Assembly: GCF_037113415.1 (NCBI RefSeq)
Contig: NZ_CP146608.1
Span: 2,810,501 to 2,874,500, forward strand
Direction of reading: 5' to 3'
Origin: Devosia sp. XK-2
GTDB taxonomy: Bacteria; Pseudomonadota; Alphaproteobacteria; Rhizobiales; Devosiaceae
DNA: 64,000 nt
A model generated the notes under the pieces. That model was given only the letters and a program-made list of their open reading frames with translations, did no database searches and had not been told where the DNA came from. Below, piece after piece: positions 54,894 through 64,000 of the stretch; position 1 is the stretch's first letter; every line of letters starts with the position of its first letter. A program made the position numbers and the translations under genes.

Positions 54894-56312
54894 TCAGCCC
54901 GGATCGTGCTTGTTCCAGATGGTCTGGTCGATCTTGCCGCTGAGTTCGGGATAGTCCGCCGCGTGGAAGAGCGGCACTTTCCCCGCCTTGCGCTGCGCCC
55001 GGTAGTCCTTGGTCAGCTTGGCAACCGTGCCCGACAGCATCACGATGGCGATCAGGTTGACCGTCGCCATCAGGCCCATCGAGGCATCGGCCGCGTTGAA
55101 CACCGTCGCCACGCTCTCATAGGCGCCCCAGACCACCATGGCCAGAACGCCCAGCCGCAGCACCGTCAGCCCCGGCATATTGCCGACCTTGAGGAAGGTC
55201 ATGGCGTTTTCCGCATAGGAGTAATTGCCGATGATCGAGGTGAAGGCGAAAAACAGGATGGCTATGGCAATGAAATATTGCCCGGCCCCGCCGATATGGA
55301 CGCTCATTGCCGCCTGCGTCAGCGGCGTACCGGTCAATTCGCCGCCATCGACCATTACGCCCGAGAGCAGGATCATCAATGCCGTCGCGGTGCAGATCAG
55401 GATGGTATCGATGAACACGCCAAGCGCCTGCACAAAACCCTGCGATGAAGGATGATGCGGGTCCGGTGTGGCCACCGCCGCGATATTGGGTGCCGATCCC
55501 ATGCCCGCCTCGTTGGAGAACAGACCGCGCTTGACCCCGTTGAGCAGCGCTCCGGCAAGCCCGCCGCCCGCCGCATCCAGCCCGAAGGCACTCTGGACGA
55601 TATGGCCCAGCATGCCGGGCACCTCACCGATATGGATGGCCACGACATAGAGCGCCACCAGCAGATAGATAACCGCCATGAAGGGCACGATGATCTCGGC
55701 CACGCGGGCAATCTGCCGGATACCGCCAAAAATCACGACACCCGTCAGCACAGCCAGCGCCACGCCGACCCAGAGTTTGTCCAGGCCGAAAGCGCCTTGC
55801 ATGGCGTCGGCGATCGAATTGGCCTGCACCGCGTTGAACACCAGGCCAAAGGCCAGGATCAGGCAGACGGAGAAAATGGCGCCGGCCCACGGCGCCTTGA
55901 GGCCCTTGGCAATATAGAAGGCCGGGCCGCCACGATATTGGCCGTCCTCGTTCTTGGTCTTGTAGAGCTGGGCCAGCGTCGATTCCGAATAGGCCGTCGC
56001 CATGCCCACCAGCGCCACCATCCACATCCAGAAGATGGCGCCCGGGCCGCCCAGATAAAGCGCAACGGCCACACCGGCGAGATTGCCCGTGCCGACCCGC
56101 GAGGCGAGACTGATCGTTAAGGCCTGGAAGGGCGAAATGCCCGCACTGTCACCCTGGCGCGAGCCCAGCACCGCCCGGAACATTTCGCCGAAATTGACGA
56201 ACTGGATGAATCCCAGCCGCACGGTGAAGAACAAGCCCACCGCCAGCAGCCCATAGATGAGCACATAGCCCCAGAAGATGTCGTTGAGAAAATTGATGAC
56301 CGGATCGAGCAT
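54894..56312 (-). CDS. sodium:alanine symporter (AGCS family)
   Basis: 472 aa, about ten to eleven membrane helices. Family signatures: GTGNLAGVAVALYLGGPGA near residue 75, FSNEAGMGSAPNIAA near 265 and the SYAENAMTFL stretch. It imports alanine or glycine with sodium. Single-gene unit. Confidence 0.95.
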   Translation of the reverse strand: MLDPVINFLNDIFWGYVLIYGLLAVGLFFTVRLGFIQFVNFGEMFRAVLGSRQGDSAGISPFQALTISLASRVGTGNLAGVAVALYLGGPGAIFWMWMVALVGMATAYSESTLAQLYKTKNEDGQYRGGPAFYIAKGLKAPWAGAIFSVCLILAFGLVFNAVQANSIADAMQGAFGLDKLWVGVALAVLTGVVIFGGIRQIARVAEIIVPFMAVIYLLVALYVVAIHIGEVPGMLGHIVQSAFGLDAAGGGLAGALLNGVKRGLFSNEAGMGSAPNIAAVATPDPHHPSSQGFVQALGVFIDTILICTATALMILLSGVMVDGGELTGTPLTQAAMSVHIGGAGQYFIAIAILFFAFTSIIGNYSYAENAMTFLKVGNMPGLTVLRLGVLAMVVWGAYESVATVFNAADASMGLMATVNLIAIVMLSGTVAKLTKDYRAQRKAGKVPLFHAADYPELSGKIDQTIWNKHDPG

Positions 56313-56552
56313 GGCCCCACTCCTGCATGCGTGGACGATTGATCGGCACTTCCTGCCGCGTCCGGGGCCCGTTTTTTCCGTTTAGCCAGCCGACAATTCT
56401 GCGCCCCAGGCGCAACATCTTGATCCGAACCCAATTTTTGAGTCTGGGCAAGTGGAGAAATCTGCCAAATACACCCATGATCGGATGACCGGCCAGCAGC
56501 GCTTGCCGTCCGGCAAGGCAATGCAAGGGCAATTGTTCGGGGTTTTGTGGCG

Positions 56553-57377
56553 TCAGCTCCGCAGGAATTCCGGCACGGTCTGCGCCAGGACGCCGCCAAG
56601 CCGCAATGGGCCGATCCGCCGCGCCAGGCCCGTCGCCGGGTCCGTTTCCACGGCCACGCCGCAGAGCGTCGCCTCGCCTTCGGCAGGTGTGAAGCGCCCT
56701 CCGGGAATGCCCGTCAGAAACCGATTGAGCGGCTCATCGGTCTCCGTGCCGATAATGCTGTCGAAATCGCCACACATGCCCGCATCGGCCATAAAACCCG
56801 TGCCGCCTTTGAGCACGCGATAATCGGCGGTGGGGATATGGGTATGGGTACCCACCACCAGCGTTGCGCGCCCATCCAGAAAATGCCCCATGGCCTGTAT
56901 TTCCGATGTGGCCTCGGTGTGGAAATCGACGATCACCGCATCGGCCACCTCCCCCAGCGGACAATCGGCAATGGCCGCATCCACGGCCCGGAACGGATCG
57001 TCAATCGGCGGCATGAAGACCCGGCCCAGGGCATTGACCACCAGCACGCGATGCCCATTGCGGCTTTCCACCAGCATGGCGCCGCGCCCCGGCGTACCGG
57101 GCGGGTAATTGATGGGACGCAGCAGCGCCGGCTCACGCTCGATATAGCTCAGCGCCTCGCGCTGGTCGAAAGCATGGTCGCCCAGCGTGACGATATCGGC
57201 GCCGGCATCGCGCAGGCTCTGATAGTGGTTTTCGATCAGCCCTTTGCCATGGCTGGCGTTTTCGCCATTGACGACAACGAAATCGAAGCCGAATTCGGCC
57301 ACCAGCCCCGGCAGCCGCTCGGCCACGGCATCCCGGCCGGACCGCCCCATCACATCGCCCAGAAACAGAAATCTCAT
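56553..57377 (-). CDS. YmdB-type metallophosphoesterase (TIGR00282)
   Basis: 274 aa. Metal-binding motifs LFLGDVMGRSGRDAV at the start, VVNGENASHGKG, TLGDHAFDQ and the late GTHTHIPTADYR. Relatives hydrolyse 2',3'-cyclic nucleotides in vitro and influence biofilm or RNA processing. The ATG overlaps the cyclo-ligase stop by four bases. Confidence 0.92.
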   Translation of the reverse strand: MRFLFLGDVMGRSGRDAVAERLPGLVAEFGFDFVVVNGENASHGKGLIENHYQSLRDAGADIVTLGDHAFDQREALSYIEREPALLRPINYPPGTPGRGAMLVESRNGHRVLVVNALGRVFMPPIDDPFRAVDAAIADCPLGEVADAVIVDFHTEATSEIQAMGHFLDGRATLVVGTHTHIPTADYRVLKGGTGFMADAGMCGDFDSIIGTETDEPLNRFLTGIPGGRFTPAEGEATLCGVAVETDPATGLARRIGPLRLGGVLAQTVPEFLRS

Positions 57378-57961
57378 CCGCGCGAACCAAAGAAGCGGAC
57401 ACCCTGCTCGGTGACAATTACATCCAGGGGCACATCATGGGCATCACGCGGAATATGGGCCAGTTCCTGCGCGGCAAAGGCCAGGCCGACAAGCAGGGGC
57501 TTTTTAGGCAACACAGCCAGTGTGCGGTCATAATAGCCGCCGCCATAGCCCAGCCGCGTGCCCTGGTTATCAAAGCCCAGCAGCGGCATGAGCACCACAT
57601 CGGGAACAGCGCGCGGGGCCAGGTCCGATGGCGCCAGGGTGCCGAAGCCGGCCTCGTAAAGCGGCGCGTCGGCTTCCCAGATGCGCATGTCGAGCGGCTC
57701 ATCTTGGCCCTGCACGACCGGCAGCACCACCTTTTGTCCGCTATCCATGAGCCGCACCAATATGGGCTGGCAATCCAGCTCATCGCGTATGCGCCAATAA
57801 CCCGCGATCACATCCTCGGGCGCATAGGCCACCGATTCAAAGAAATTTGCAGCGGCGGCCTTGGCGCCTTCCATACGATTCTCTTGAGAAAGGGCGGCCC
57901 TTATGGCATGCGCCTCGGCCCGCAATGCGGCCTTTGCCTCTTCCAATGCCTGGTCCGCCAT
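57374..57961 (-). CDS. 5-formyltetrahydrofolate cyclo-ligase
   Basis: 195 aa. The ATP-binding GTRLGYGGGYYDRTLA motif near residues 137-152 and an N-terminal basic helix define the family, which converts 5-formyl-THF to 5,10-methenyl-THF. Position after zapA and 6S RNA is the conserved fau (ygfA) location. Confidence 0.95.
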   Translation of the reverse strand: MADQALEEAKAALRAEAHAIRAALSQENRMEGAKAAAANFFESVAYAPEDVIAGYWRIRDELDCQPILVRLMDSGQKVVLPVVQGQDEPLDMRIWEADAPLYEAGFGTLAPSDLAPRAVPDVVLMPLLGFDNQGTRLGYGGGYYDRTLAVLPKKPLLVGLAFAAQELAHIPRDAHDVPLDVIVTEQGVRFFGSRG

Positions 57962-57987
57962 ACGCCCTCGTCGCGAAGCTCAATTCG

Positions 57988-58138
57988 GTGCCGCCCTGGC
58001 CGTGGGACTTGCGATCCCGGGAACCTACATACGTAGGTGGGCGCCGTATGTCCGAGCCCACGGGCCCGGTCAGGGACAGCTCCCTTAGGATCGATTAAGG
58101 CCCCGGGGATGTGTGTGTCCTCACGCGCCGGGCAGCGA
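57988..58138 (-). ncRNA. ssrS: 6S RNA (RNA polymerase regulator)
   Basis: Between zapA and the cyclo-ligase gene, the classic ssrS location. On the minus strand, GCTGCCC at the 5' end can pair with GGGCGGC at the 3' end, and the interior folds into one long imperfect hairpin with a central bubble (CCTAAGGGAGCTGTCCC, then GGGATCGCAAGTCCC on the far side). 6S RNA mimics an open promoter and sequesters sigma-70 polymerase. End positions are estimated from the closing stem. Confidence 0.78.
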
Positions 58139-58206
58139 GATGAGATATAGGCTTTTGTTGGCGCGGCTGCAAAGCGGCAATGCAGCTTTTTCATTCTCGT
58201 GATCGA

Positions 58207-58578
58207 TCAGGGCAATGGCGCTGCCGCGTCCAGACTATCGGCCACGCCCTCAAGCGCTTTGGCCGCTTCAACAAGCTTCTGGGCAAACCGCGCTTCGGTA
58301 TTTTCCAGTTCGGCCGCAATCTCTTGCCCTGCCTGGGTCAATTCGCCGATCTGGGCTTCCAGCGCCTTGATCTTGCGCTCCGCCTCGGACAATTCGTCCA
58401 GCACCGCAATGCCGGCCATGACGGTCAGGCGATTGTCGCCGATCTCGCCCACCGCGCCCTTGAGCCCCTCGACCTGAGTGTTGAAGCGCTCCGCCAGCCC
58501 GATCAGATGACCCTGCTGCCCCTCTTCACAGGCCATGCGATATTTGCGGCCATTGATCTCGACATTGACCTCGGGCAC
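58207..58578 (-). CDS. zapA: cell division protein ZapA
   Basis: 123 aa. VNIEINGRKYRMACEEGQQGHL-like N-terminal fold (residues 3-25), AERFNTQVEGLKGAVG and a C-terminal coiled coil typical of ZapA. It promotes FtsZ filament bundling at midcell. Directly follows the DUF4164 gene. Confidence 0.92.
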   Translation of the reverse strand: MPEVNVEINGRKYRMACEEGQQGHLIGLAERFNTQVEGLKGAVGEIGDNRLTVMAGIAVLDELSEAERKIKALEAQIGELTQAGQEIAAELENTEARFAQKLVEAAKALEGVADSLDAAAPLP

Positions 58579-58869
58579 CTAAGTCTCCGCTTTCTGCAGC
58601 ACCGAACGCACGGTCTCCATCGCCTCGACCAGCCGGCGCGAGACTTCATGGGCGCTGTCATCCAGCCGCTTGGCCCGGGCCGCCGTCTTATCCAGCTCGG
58701 TCGCCAGCCGCGCCCGCTCATGCACGAGGCGCTGGGTATCCACTTCCATGCGCTGTTGACGCTGAAGCCGGCCATTGAGGTCGCGCACACTCGTCGTCAA
58801 GCGCGCCAGCACCCGGTCGAACCGGGCATTGGCCGCCACCAGCCCCTCTTCAAGCTCCGTCTCACTCAT
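58579..58869 (-). CDS. DUF4164 coiled-coil protein
   Basis: 96 aa from ATG 58869. Continuous coiled coil ([20 protein letters not shown]...RLQRQQRM). In alphaproteobacteria a DUF4164 protein commonly precedes zapA, and its stop abuts the zapA start here, so a division-related role is likely but unproven. Confidence 0.82.
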   Translation of the reverse strand: MSETELEEGLVAANARFDRVLARLTTSVRDLNGRLQRQQRMEVDTQRLVHERARLATELDKTAARAKRLDDSAHEVSRRLVEAMETVRSVLQKAET

Positions 58870-59111
58870 GGCCGCTACTGCCCTCAAGACGCGACGATTC
58901 CAACCCGTCCAGCCTGCCCCAGCGAATGTGGCATTGCAACTGTGTTACAGGCCCAACCCCCCGATTTCCGGCCTTGAGCCGAACGCTTGCGCCCCTTGGT
59001 GACATTGACAGGCAAGACGAACCTGTTATGGCTCAACCCCGCCTTTGGGAGGAGGTCGCCCTGCGCCCGCCCCCGACAATTCCTAGCCTTTTTCAAGCGA
59101 GCGGTCTTTCC

Positions 59112-61088
59112 ATGACGAACACAGCCCAGCAGAACGATTTGGCCAATGCGATCCGGTCGCTCAGCATGGACGCGGTCGAAAAAGCCAATTCCGGCCACCC
59201 CGGCCTGCCCATGGGCTGCGCCGACATCGCCACAGTGCTGTTCACCAAGATCATGAAGTTCGACCCCGCCGATCCCCATTGGGCTGATCGCGACCGCTTC
59301 ATCCTTTCGGCCGGCCACGGCTCGATGCTGCTCTATTCTTCGCTCTACCTGCTCGGCTATGCCGATATGACCATCGACCAGGTCAAGAATTTCCGCCAGC
59401 TCGGTTCCAAGACCGCTGGTCACCCCGAATTCGGCCATGCCACGGGCATTGAAACCACCACCGGCCCGCTCGGCCAGGGTCTGGCCAATTCGGTCGGCTT
59501 TGCTGTCGCCGAAGCCAAGCTCGCTGCTGAATTCGGGTCCGACCTTGTCGATCACCACACCTATGTGCTGGCCGGTGACGGCTGCCTGATGGAAGGCATT
59601 TCCCAAGAAGCGATCTCGCTCGCTGGCCACCTCAAGCTCAACAAGCTGATCCTGATCTGGGACAACAACAATATCACTATCGACGGCAAGGTCTCCAACG
59701 CCGACTCGACCGACCAGATCGCCCGCTTCAAGGCCGTTGGCTGGAACACGATCGAGATCGATGGCCACGACCAGGCCGCAATCGAAAAAGCCCTGCTTGA
59801 AGCCAAGGCCTCGACCGATAAGCCGACCCTGATTGCTGCCAAAACCACCATTGGCTTTGGCGCGCCCAAAAAGGCCGGCACCGAAAAAGTCCATGGCGCT
59901 CCGCTCGGCGCCGAGGAACTGGCTGGCGCCAAGGCCGCTCTGGGCATCGACTATCCGCCCTTTGAAATCCCCGCCACCATCCTCGATGCCTGGCGCGCCG
60001 CCGGCAAGCGCAGCCAGAACCTGCGCGGCGAATGGGAATCGCGTCTCAATGCCTCGGACAAGAAGGCCGAATTCAGCCGCCGCATGATGGGCAAGCTCCC
60101 CACCGAATTTGCCTCTGCCATGACCGCCTATAAAAAGAAGCTGGCCGAGGACAAGCCCAAGGTCGCCAGCCGCAAGGCCTCGCAGATGGCGCTCGAGATC
60201 ATCAACAAGGCCGTGCCCGAAACGCTGGCCGGTTCTGCCGACCTCACCCATTCCAATCTCACCAATACCCCCGAGACCCTGCCCTTCCAGGCCGATAATC
60301 GCCTGGGTCGCTACATGATGTATGGCATTCGCGAGCATGAAATGGGCGCGGCCATGAATGGCGTGGCGCTCCATGGTGGCCTCATTCCCTATGGCGGCAC
60401 CTTCATGGTCTTTACCGACTATGCCCGCCCTGCCATTCGCCTCTCGGCCCTGATGGAACAGCGCGTCATCTATGTCATGACCCATGACTCCATCGGCCTG
60501 GGAGAAGATGGCCCGACCCACCAGCCGGTCGAGCATCTCTCGGCCCTGCGCGCCATTCCCAATCTTCTGGTCTTCCGCCCGGCCGATGCCATGGAAACCG
60601 CCGAATGCTGGGAACTGGCCATGGAAAGCAAGAAGCATCCATCCATTCTCGCCCTTTCCCGCCAGAACCTGCCCGCTGTTCGCACCGAATATTCAGCCGA
60701 GAACAAATCCGCCAAGGGCGCCTACACCCTGGTCGGCCCCGTCGATGCCGATGCAGTGATCTTCGCCACCGGTTCGGAAGTGGCCATCGCCGTCGAGGCC
60801 CAGAAGGAACTGACCGAAAAGGGCATTTCCGCGCGCGTTGTTTCGGTGCCCTCCATGGAGCTCTTCGCCAAGCAGTCCGACGCCTATAAGGCCGAGGTGC
60901 TGGGTTCGGCCAAGGCCCGCGTGGCCGTGGAAGCCGGCATCGAAATGAGCTGGAACAAGCTCCTGGGCGACAAGGGCCGCTTCGTCGGCATGCACTCGTT
61001 CGGTGCCTCGGGTCCCATTGATGCGCTCTATGCCCACTTTGGGATTACGTCCAAGGCCGTTGTTGAAGCCGTCACCGCACAGTTGTAA
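59112..61088 (+). CDS. tkt: transketolase
   Basis: 658 aa from ATG 59112 ([16 protein letters not shown]); the frame is open further upstream but not conserved. TPP-binding [19 protein letters not shown] near residue 155, catalytic GHPGLPMG early, and [15 protein letters not shown] in the pyrimidine domain. It moves two-carbon units in the non-oxidative pentose phosphate pathway. It lies upstream of gap, a common alphaproteobacterial tkt-gap order. Confidence 0.97.
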   Translation: MTNTAQQNDLANAIRSLSMDAVEKANSGHPGLPMGCADIATVLFTKIMKFDPADPHWADRDRFILSAGHGSMLLYSSLYLLGYADMTIDQVKNFRQLGSKTAGHPEFGHATGIETTTGPLGQGLANSVGFAVAEAKLAAEFGSDLVDHHTYVLAGDGCLMEGISQEAISLAGHLKLNKLILIWDNNNITIDGKVSNADSTDQIARFKAVGWNTIEIDGHDQAAIEKALLEAKASTDKPTLIAAKTTIGFGAPKKAGTEKVHGAPLGAEELAGAKAALGIDYPPFEIPATILDAWRAAGKRSQNLRGEWESRLNASDKKAEFSRRMMGKLPTEFASAMTAYKKKLAEDKPKVASRKASQMALEIINKAVPETLAGSADLTHSNLTNTPETLPFQADNRLGRYMMYGIREHEMGAAMNGVALHGGLIPYGGTFMVFTDYARPAIRLSALMEQRVIYVMTHDSIGLGEDGPTHQPVEHLSALRAIPNLLVFRPADAMETAECWELAMESKKHPSILALSRQNLPAVRTEYSAENKSAKGAYTLVGPVDADAVIFATGSEVAIAVEAQKELTEKGISARVVSVPSMELFAKQSDAYKAEVLGSAKARVAVEAGIEMSWNKLLGDKGRFVGMHSFGASGPIDALYAHFGITSKAVVEAVTAQL

Positions 61089-61137
61089 GAGAGCCCCGCC
61101 TCCCTTTCTCCTCCCCTCCCTTTAGGAGCGTAAAAAC

Positions 61138-62145
61138 ATGGCAGTTCGCGTCGCCATCAATGGTTTTGGTCGTATCGGCCGCAATGTCCTCCGGGCCATC
61201 ATCGAGTCGGGTCGCACCGATATCGAAGTGGTGGCCATCAACGATCTCGGCCCAGTCGAAACCAATGCTCACCTGCTGCGCTTCGACAGCGTGCATGGCC
61301 GTTTCCCGCACACCGTCAAGGTCGATGGCGACACCATCGACGTCGGTCGCGGCCCCATCAAGGTCACCGCTGTCCGCAATCCCGAAGAGTTGCCGCATGC
61401 TGCCATGGGCGTTGATATCGCGCTCGAATGCACCGGCATCTTCACCTCCAAGGAAAAGGCTTCGGCGCATTTGAAGGCCGGCGCCAAGAAGGTGATTATC
61501 TCCGCTCCCGGCGATGGCGCCGACAAGACCATCGTTTACGGCATCAATCATGCGTCCCTCACCAAGGACGACGTGGTGATCTCGAACGCCTCGTGCACCA
61601 CCAACTGCCTGGCCCCGCTGGCCTATGTGCTGCACAAGGAATTCGGCATCGAAAAGGGAATGATGACCACCATCCATTCCTATACCGGTGACCAGCCGAC
61701 CCTCGACACCATGCACAAGGATCTCTATCGCGGCCGCGCGGCTGCGCTCAGCCAGATCCCGACCTCGACCGGCGCTGCCAAGGCCATCGGCCTGGTCCTC
61801 CCCGAGCTGAAGGGCAAGCTCGACGGCGTCTCGATCCGCGTGCCGACCCCCAACGTCTCCTGCGTCGATTTCAAGTTCATCGCCAAGCGCGATGTGACGG
61901 CCGAAGAGATCAATGCTGCGGTCAAGAAGTACGCCGACGGCGAACTCAAGGGCGTGCTCGGCTATACCGAGTTCCCCAACGTGTCCATCGACTTCAACCA
62001 CGACAGCCACTCCTCCACCATGGCTCTGGACCAGACCAAGGTGATGGATGGCAATTTCGTGTCGGTCCTCTCCTGGTACGACAATGAATGGGGCTTCTCC
62101 AACCGCATGGCCGACACCGCCGTGGCGCTGGGCAAGACCCTCTGA
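61138..62145 (+). CDS. gap: glyceraldehyde-3-phosphate dehydrogenase, type I
   Basis: 335 aa. NAD-binding [15 protein letters not shown], catalytic [10 protein letters not shown] with the active cysteine near residue 156, and [13 protein letters not shown] at the end. 49 bp after tkt with AGGAG upstream, so probably one transcript of central carbon metabolism. A strong terminator follows. Confidence 0.98.
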   Translation: MAVRVAINGFGRIGRNVLRAIIESGRTDIEVVAINDLGPVETNAHLLRFDSVHGRFPHTVKVDGDTIDVGRGPIKVTAVRNPEELPHAAMGVDIALECTGIFTSKEKASAHLKAGAKKVIISAPGDGADKTIVYGINHASLTKDDVVISNASCTTNCLAPLAYVLHKEFGIEKGMMTTIHSYTGDQPTLDTMHKDLYRGRAAALSQIPTSTGAAKAIGLVLPELKGKLDGVSIRVPTPNVSCVDFKFIAKRDVTAEEINAAVKKYADGELKGVLGYTEFPNVSIDFNHDSHSSTMALDQTKVMDGNFVSVLSWYDNEWGFSNRMADTAVALGKTL

Positions 62146-62167
62146 TTGGACTGCAAAACTGACTTGG

Positions 62168-62197
62168 AAAGGGCGCCCTGCGGGGCGCCCTTTTTAT
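62168..62197 (+). terminator. rho-independent terminator after gap
   Basis: AAAGGGCGCCC-TGCG-GGGCGCCC followed by TTTTTATT. It closes the tkt-gap transcript 22 bp after the gap stop. Confidence 0.93.
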
Positions 62198-62221
62198 TGC
62201 TCCGCCCTATCTTCAACCTCG

Positions 62222-62300
62222 ATGTCACCCCGGCGAAAGTCGGGGCCCATCATGAGATTTCAGGATAATCCCGGCCTGAGCCAGGATGACAGCCGGAGAA
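62222..62300. repeat. palindromic intergenic repeat
   Basis: ATGTCACCCCGGCGAAAGT-CGGGG hairpin with a second GCCGG/CCGGC-bearing half downstream (CCCGGCCTGAGCCAGGATGAC). It resembles dispersed extragenic palindromes of alphaproteobacteria; a related GC hairpin is at 6165-6188. Confidence 0.5.
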
Positions 62301-62343
62301 TGTTGATGCAATGTGCCTCACAGTTGCACACCGGCGGTGACCA

Positions 62344-62877
62344 ATGACCCTCAACCGATCCATCCGCTGGCGCGGCCTGCATCTGCAAACCCTCGAACAC
62401 TGCCACGTCATTGCCAATGGTCGCGACACGCGCATTCGCGGCACCATTATCGGCCCAGATTTTGGCCTGTTCTATCGGCTCAAGCTCGATGAAAACGGCC
62501 ATACCCGAACCGTAAAAATCGAGCGAACCGACGGCAAGACACTTGAGCTATTCGCCGATGGCGCTGGCGGCTGGTCAGATGATCGGGCCGAACCCATTTC
62601 GGCCCTGCGCGGCTGCATTGATGTCGACATCTGGCCGACGGCCCTGACCAATTCCCTGCCCATCTGGCGACAGGACTGGCAGGACAACCAGCAGGTGTCC
62701 TTCGCCATGGCCTGGATTGACGCAACTGACCTCTCGTTCAAGCGCTCCGAGCAGATTTATGCCCGGCTCGATGCCACCCATTTCCGCTACCAGTCCGACA
62801 ATTTCGAAGCCGTGCTGGATGTCGACGCCGATGGGCTGGTCACGAACTATCCCAGCCTATTCCGCTTGGCAGACTGA
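62344..62877 (+). CDS. putative glycolipid-binding protein (DUF1089 type)
   Basis: 177 aa. RWRGLHLQTLEHCHV near the start and a regular run of beta strands with DVDIWPTALTNSLPIWR match the putative glycolipid-binding family PF06475. No signal peptide. Function unverified in the family. Faces the DUF1772 gene with a 4-bp gap. Confidence 0.75.
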   Translation: MTLNRSIRWRGLHLQTLEHCHVIANGRDTRIRGTIIGPDFGLFYRLKLDENGHTRTVKIERTDGKTLELFADGAGGWSDDRAEPISALRGCIDVDIWPTALTNSLPIWRQDWQDNQQVSFAMAWIDATDLSFKRSEQIYARLDATHFRYQSDNFEAVLDVDADGLVTNYPSLFRLAD

Positions 62878-62881
62878 GCCG

Positions 62882-63379
62882 TCAGCGACGCTTGAGCATC
62901 ACAAGGCCCCACCCCACCAGCATCAGGCTGAGACCTGAGACCACAGTGCGCAGCGCGTTCCAGAATTGCCAGGGTGCCGAATAGGCCGTCCAGACCTGCC
63001 CGGCCGTTTCGATATCGACGGGAATAACGACCTGCGCCAGCGCCGCGTTCATTGGGACATTGACCACCATCGTCACGGCAAACGCGCCGAATAGATAGAG
63101 AATGCCGGCTGCACCAAATGCAACGGCAGCACGGTGTCGACTGTCCAACCAGGCCAACGCCGCCGCAGCGAGCGCCACAATCGGTGTGCCGAAAAAGGCC
63201 GGAGCGAACACAGCGTTTCGCACACTGGCATTCATGGCTTGCATGGCCTCAATCGCAACGCGTGGGTCGGCGGCATCCAACCCCCACATGGTGGAGCAGA
63301 CCCAGGCGTAGAAGAAGCCAAATATCCCTCCGCTCAACAGCAGGGCCAGAAGCGAGATCGGCAGGATCAGAACGTGCAT
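62882..63379 (-). CDS. DUF1772 (anthrone oxygenase-like) membrane protein
   Basis: 165 aa with four membrane helices (about 5-28, 55-78, 84-105, 140-160). FYAWVCSTMWGLDAADPRVAIEAMQAMN and NVPMNAALA are DUF1772 patterns; a polyketide-type anthrone oxygenase relationship is known only for fungal relatives. It follows a TetR gene by 13 bp and is probably its target. Confidence 0.82.
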   Translation of the reverse strand: MHVLILPISLLALLLSGGIFGFFYAWVCSTMWGLDAADPRVAIEAMQAMNASVRNAVFAPAFFGTPIVALAAAALAWLDSRHRAAVAFGAAGILYLFGAFAVTMVVNVPMNAALAQVVIPVDIETAGQVWTAYSAPWQFWNALRTVVSGLSLMLVGWGLVMLKRR

Positions 63380-63392
63380 ATTGTCTCGCTTT

Positions 63393-64000
63393 CTATGCGC
63401 CCGGCTGGGCTGAATACAGTTGAAGAAAACAGGCTAGGGCGTGCACACTGCGCTTCGCGAGCACGTCGTCGCTCGGCACGGGCATGGCGCCCGTCACCCG
63501 GCGCACCTGCAGATCGCCAATAAGCAGGTTGAAATAGGTGTCGCGCGCCTCCGCAACCGTGTCGAATGAGACTTGCCCCGCCTCTTTGGCGCGCAGCAGC
63601 AGCCGGTCCAGTCGCGATGCCACTTCTTCCCGTCCATGGTGTGCCAGAAGCGGGCCAAGTTGCCCGGTTTCGGCGGCATCCACGGCCGCCGCGCGATTAA
63701 GGGCAATGGCCCGGTCGCCGGTGAGCATGCCCAAAAGCGCCGGACCGAGCCGTTCGAGACCGGCCAACGGATCGCCCTGCTGCTCCAGCACATTGTCGAT
63801 CAAGGCGCTAACGCGTGCGGCATTGCCCTCCACCAGGGCCGCAAACAAACCCGGCTTGCTGCCATACCAGCGATAGAGCGTTTCAGTCGAAGCCTTGGCG
63901 CGCTTGGCAATGGCCAGCAGGGAGGCCGATTTGTACCCGACCTCGCTCATCACCGCATAAGCGGCATTCTCGATTTCGGCCCGACGTATGCTCTCAGAGT
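63393..64000 (-). CDS. TetR-family transcriptional regulator, 5' end outside window
   Basis: The frame stays open to base 64000 beyond the first GTG/ATG pair at 63953, and the extra residues (RRAEIENAAYAVMSEVGYK) are the normal first helix of a TetR DNA-binding domain, so the gene starts beyond the window edge. The helix-turn-helix LLAIAKRAKASTETLYRWYGSKPGLF is clear, and a TetR C-terminal ligand domain follows. It likely controls the DUF1772 gene directly downstream. Confidence 0.88.
   Translation of the reverse strand, partial: SESIRRAEIENAAYAVMSEVGYKSASLLAIAKRAKASTETLYRWYGSKPGLFAALVEGNAARVSALIDNVLEQQGDPLAGLERLGPALLGMLTGDRAIALNRAAAVDAAETGQLGPLLAHHGREEVASRLDRLLLRAKEAGQVSFDTVAEARDTYFNLLIGDLQVRRVTGAMPVPSDDVLAKRSVHALACFLQLYSAQPGA

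Noticed and set aside
58884..60638. 584-codon minus-strand open frame opposite transketolase
   Set aside because: Antisense shadow of tkt, which has all transketolase motifs on the plus strand.
61072..62010. 312-codon minus-strand frame opposite gap
   Set aside because: Antisense shadow of a clear GAPDH gene.

Overview
The window is high-GC alphaproteobacterial chromosome, most likely Hyphomicrobiales near Devosia or Pelagibacterium. This is inferred from gene families, from the ruvCAB-tolQRAB and zapA-6S RNA-fau clusters, and from GTTC-N7-GTTC SOS boxes. A composite mobile element interrupts it.

Left flank (1-8.7 kb). The 3' end of an HpaH-type hydratase, an HpaI-type aldolase and a binding-protein-like gene read rightward. 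Facing them is a leftward sugar operon: lacI regulator, binding protein, two permeases, GH32/GH43-like glycosidase and UgpC-type ATPase. A 36-bp perfect palindrome made of two LacI-type operators lies upstream of lacI.

Mobile element (8818-34462, about 25.6 kb). It sits at the 3' end of tRNA-Arg(ACG) between 12-bp direct repeats. It carries mobC, a relaxase, a VirD4-like coupling ATPase and small membrane proteins but no mating-pair genes, so it is a mobilizable element rather than a self-transmissible one. Maintenance genes follow: a TumE/TumA toxin-antitoxin with a third gene, a small serine resolvase and an ArdC-like antirestriction protein. Then comes a defence island: a TIR coiled-coil protein, a HEPN-like protein, an operon of ThsB-like TIR, SLOG-like protein and alpha/beta-hydrolase-TPR, a 1296-aa nuclease-TPR-GreAB-C-PIN protein, and a HELVH protein with a divergent partner. 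The right end carries an Xis-like protein and a large serine recombinase behind a perfect SOS box.

The most striking result is that the recombinase reading frame is split by integration. Its native 3' end (8820-8933) lies at the opposite end of the element, in frame and overlapping mobC. In the excised circle, the SOS promoter, recombinase, mobC and relaxase would become one operon. Excision could therefore switch on mobilization. The second candidate system is the ThsB-SLOG-hydrolase operon, which resembles Thoeris with the SIR2 effector replaced by a serine hydrolase.

Right flank (34.5-64 kb). Housekeeping genes: an orphan histidine kinase, a flavoprotein lacking redox cysteines, rpmH-rnpA-yidC-yihA, a chemoreceptor, a class I amidotransferase, msrB, a fasciclin protein, tolQRAB with ybgC, a helix-hairpin-helix protein, a NUDIX protein, ruvCAB with an SOS box, a diguanylate cyclase, a YebC-family regulator, an alanine symporter, a YmdB-type phosphoesterase, 5-formyl-THF cyclo-ligase, 6S RNA, zapA, tkt and gap. 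It ends with a glycolipid-binding-like protein, a DUF1772 membrane protein and a TetR regulator cut by the window edge.
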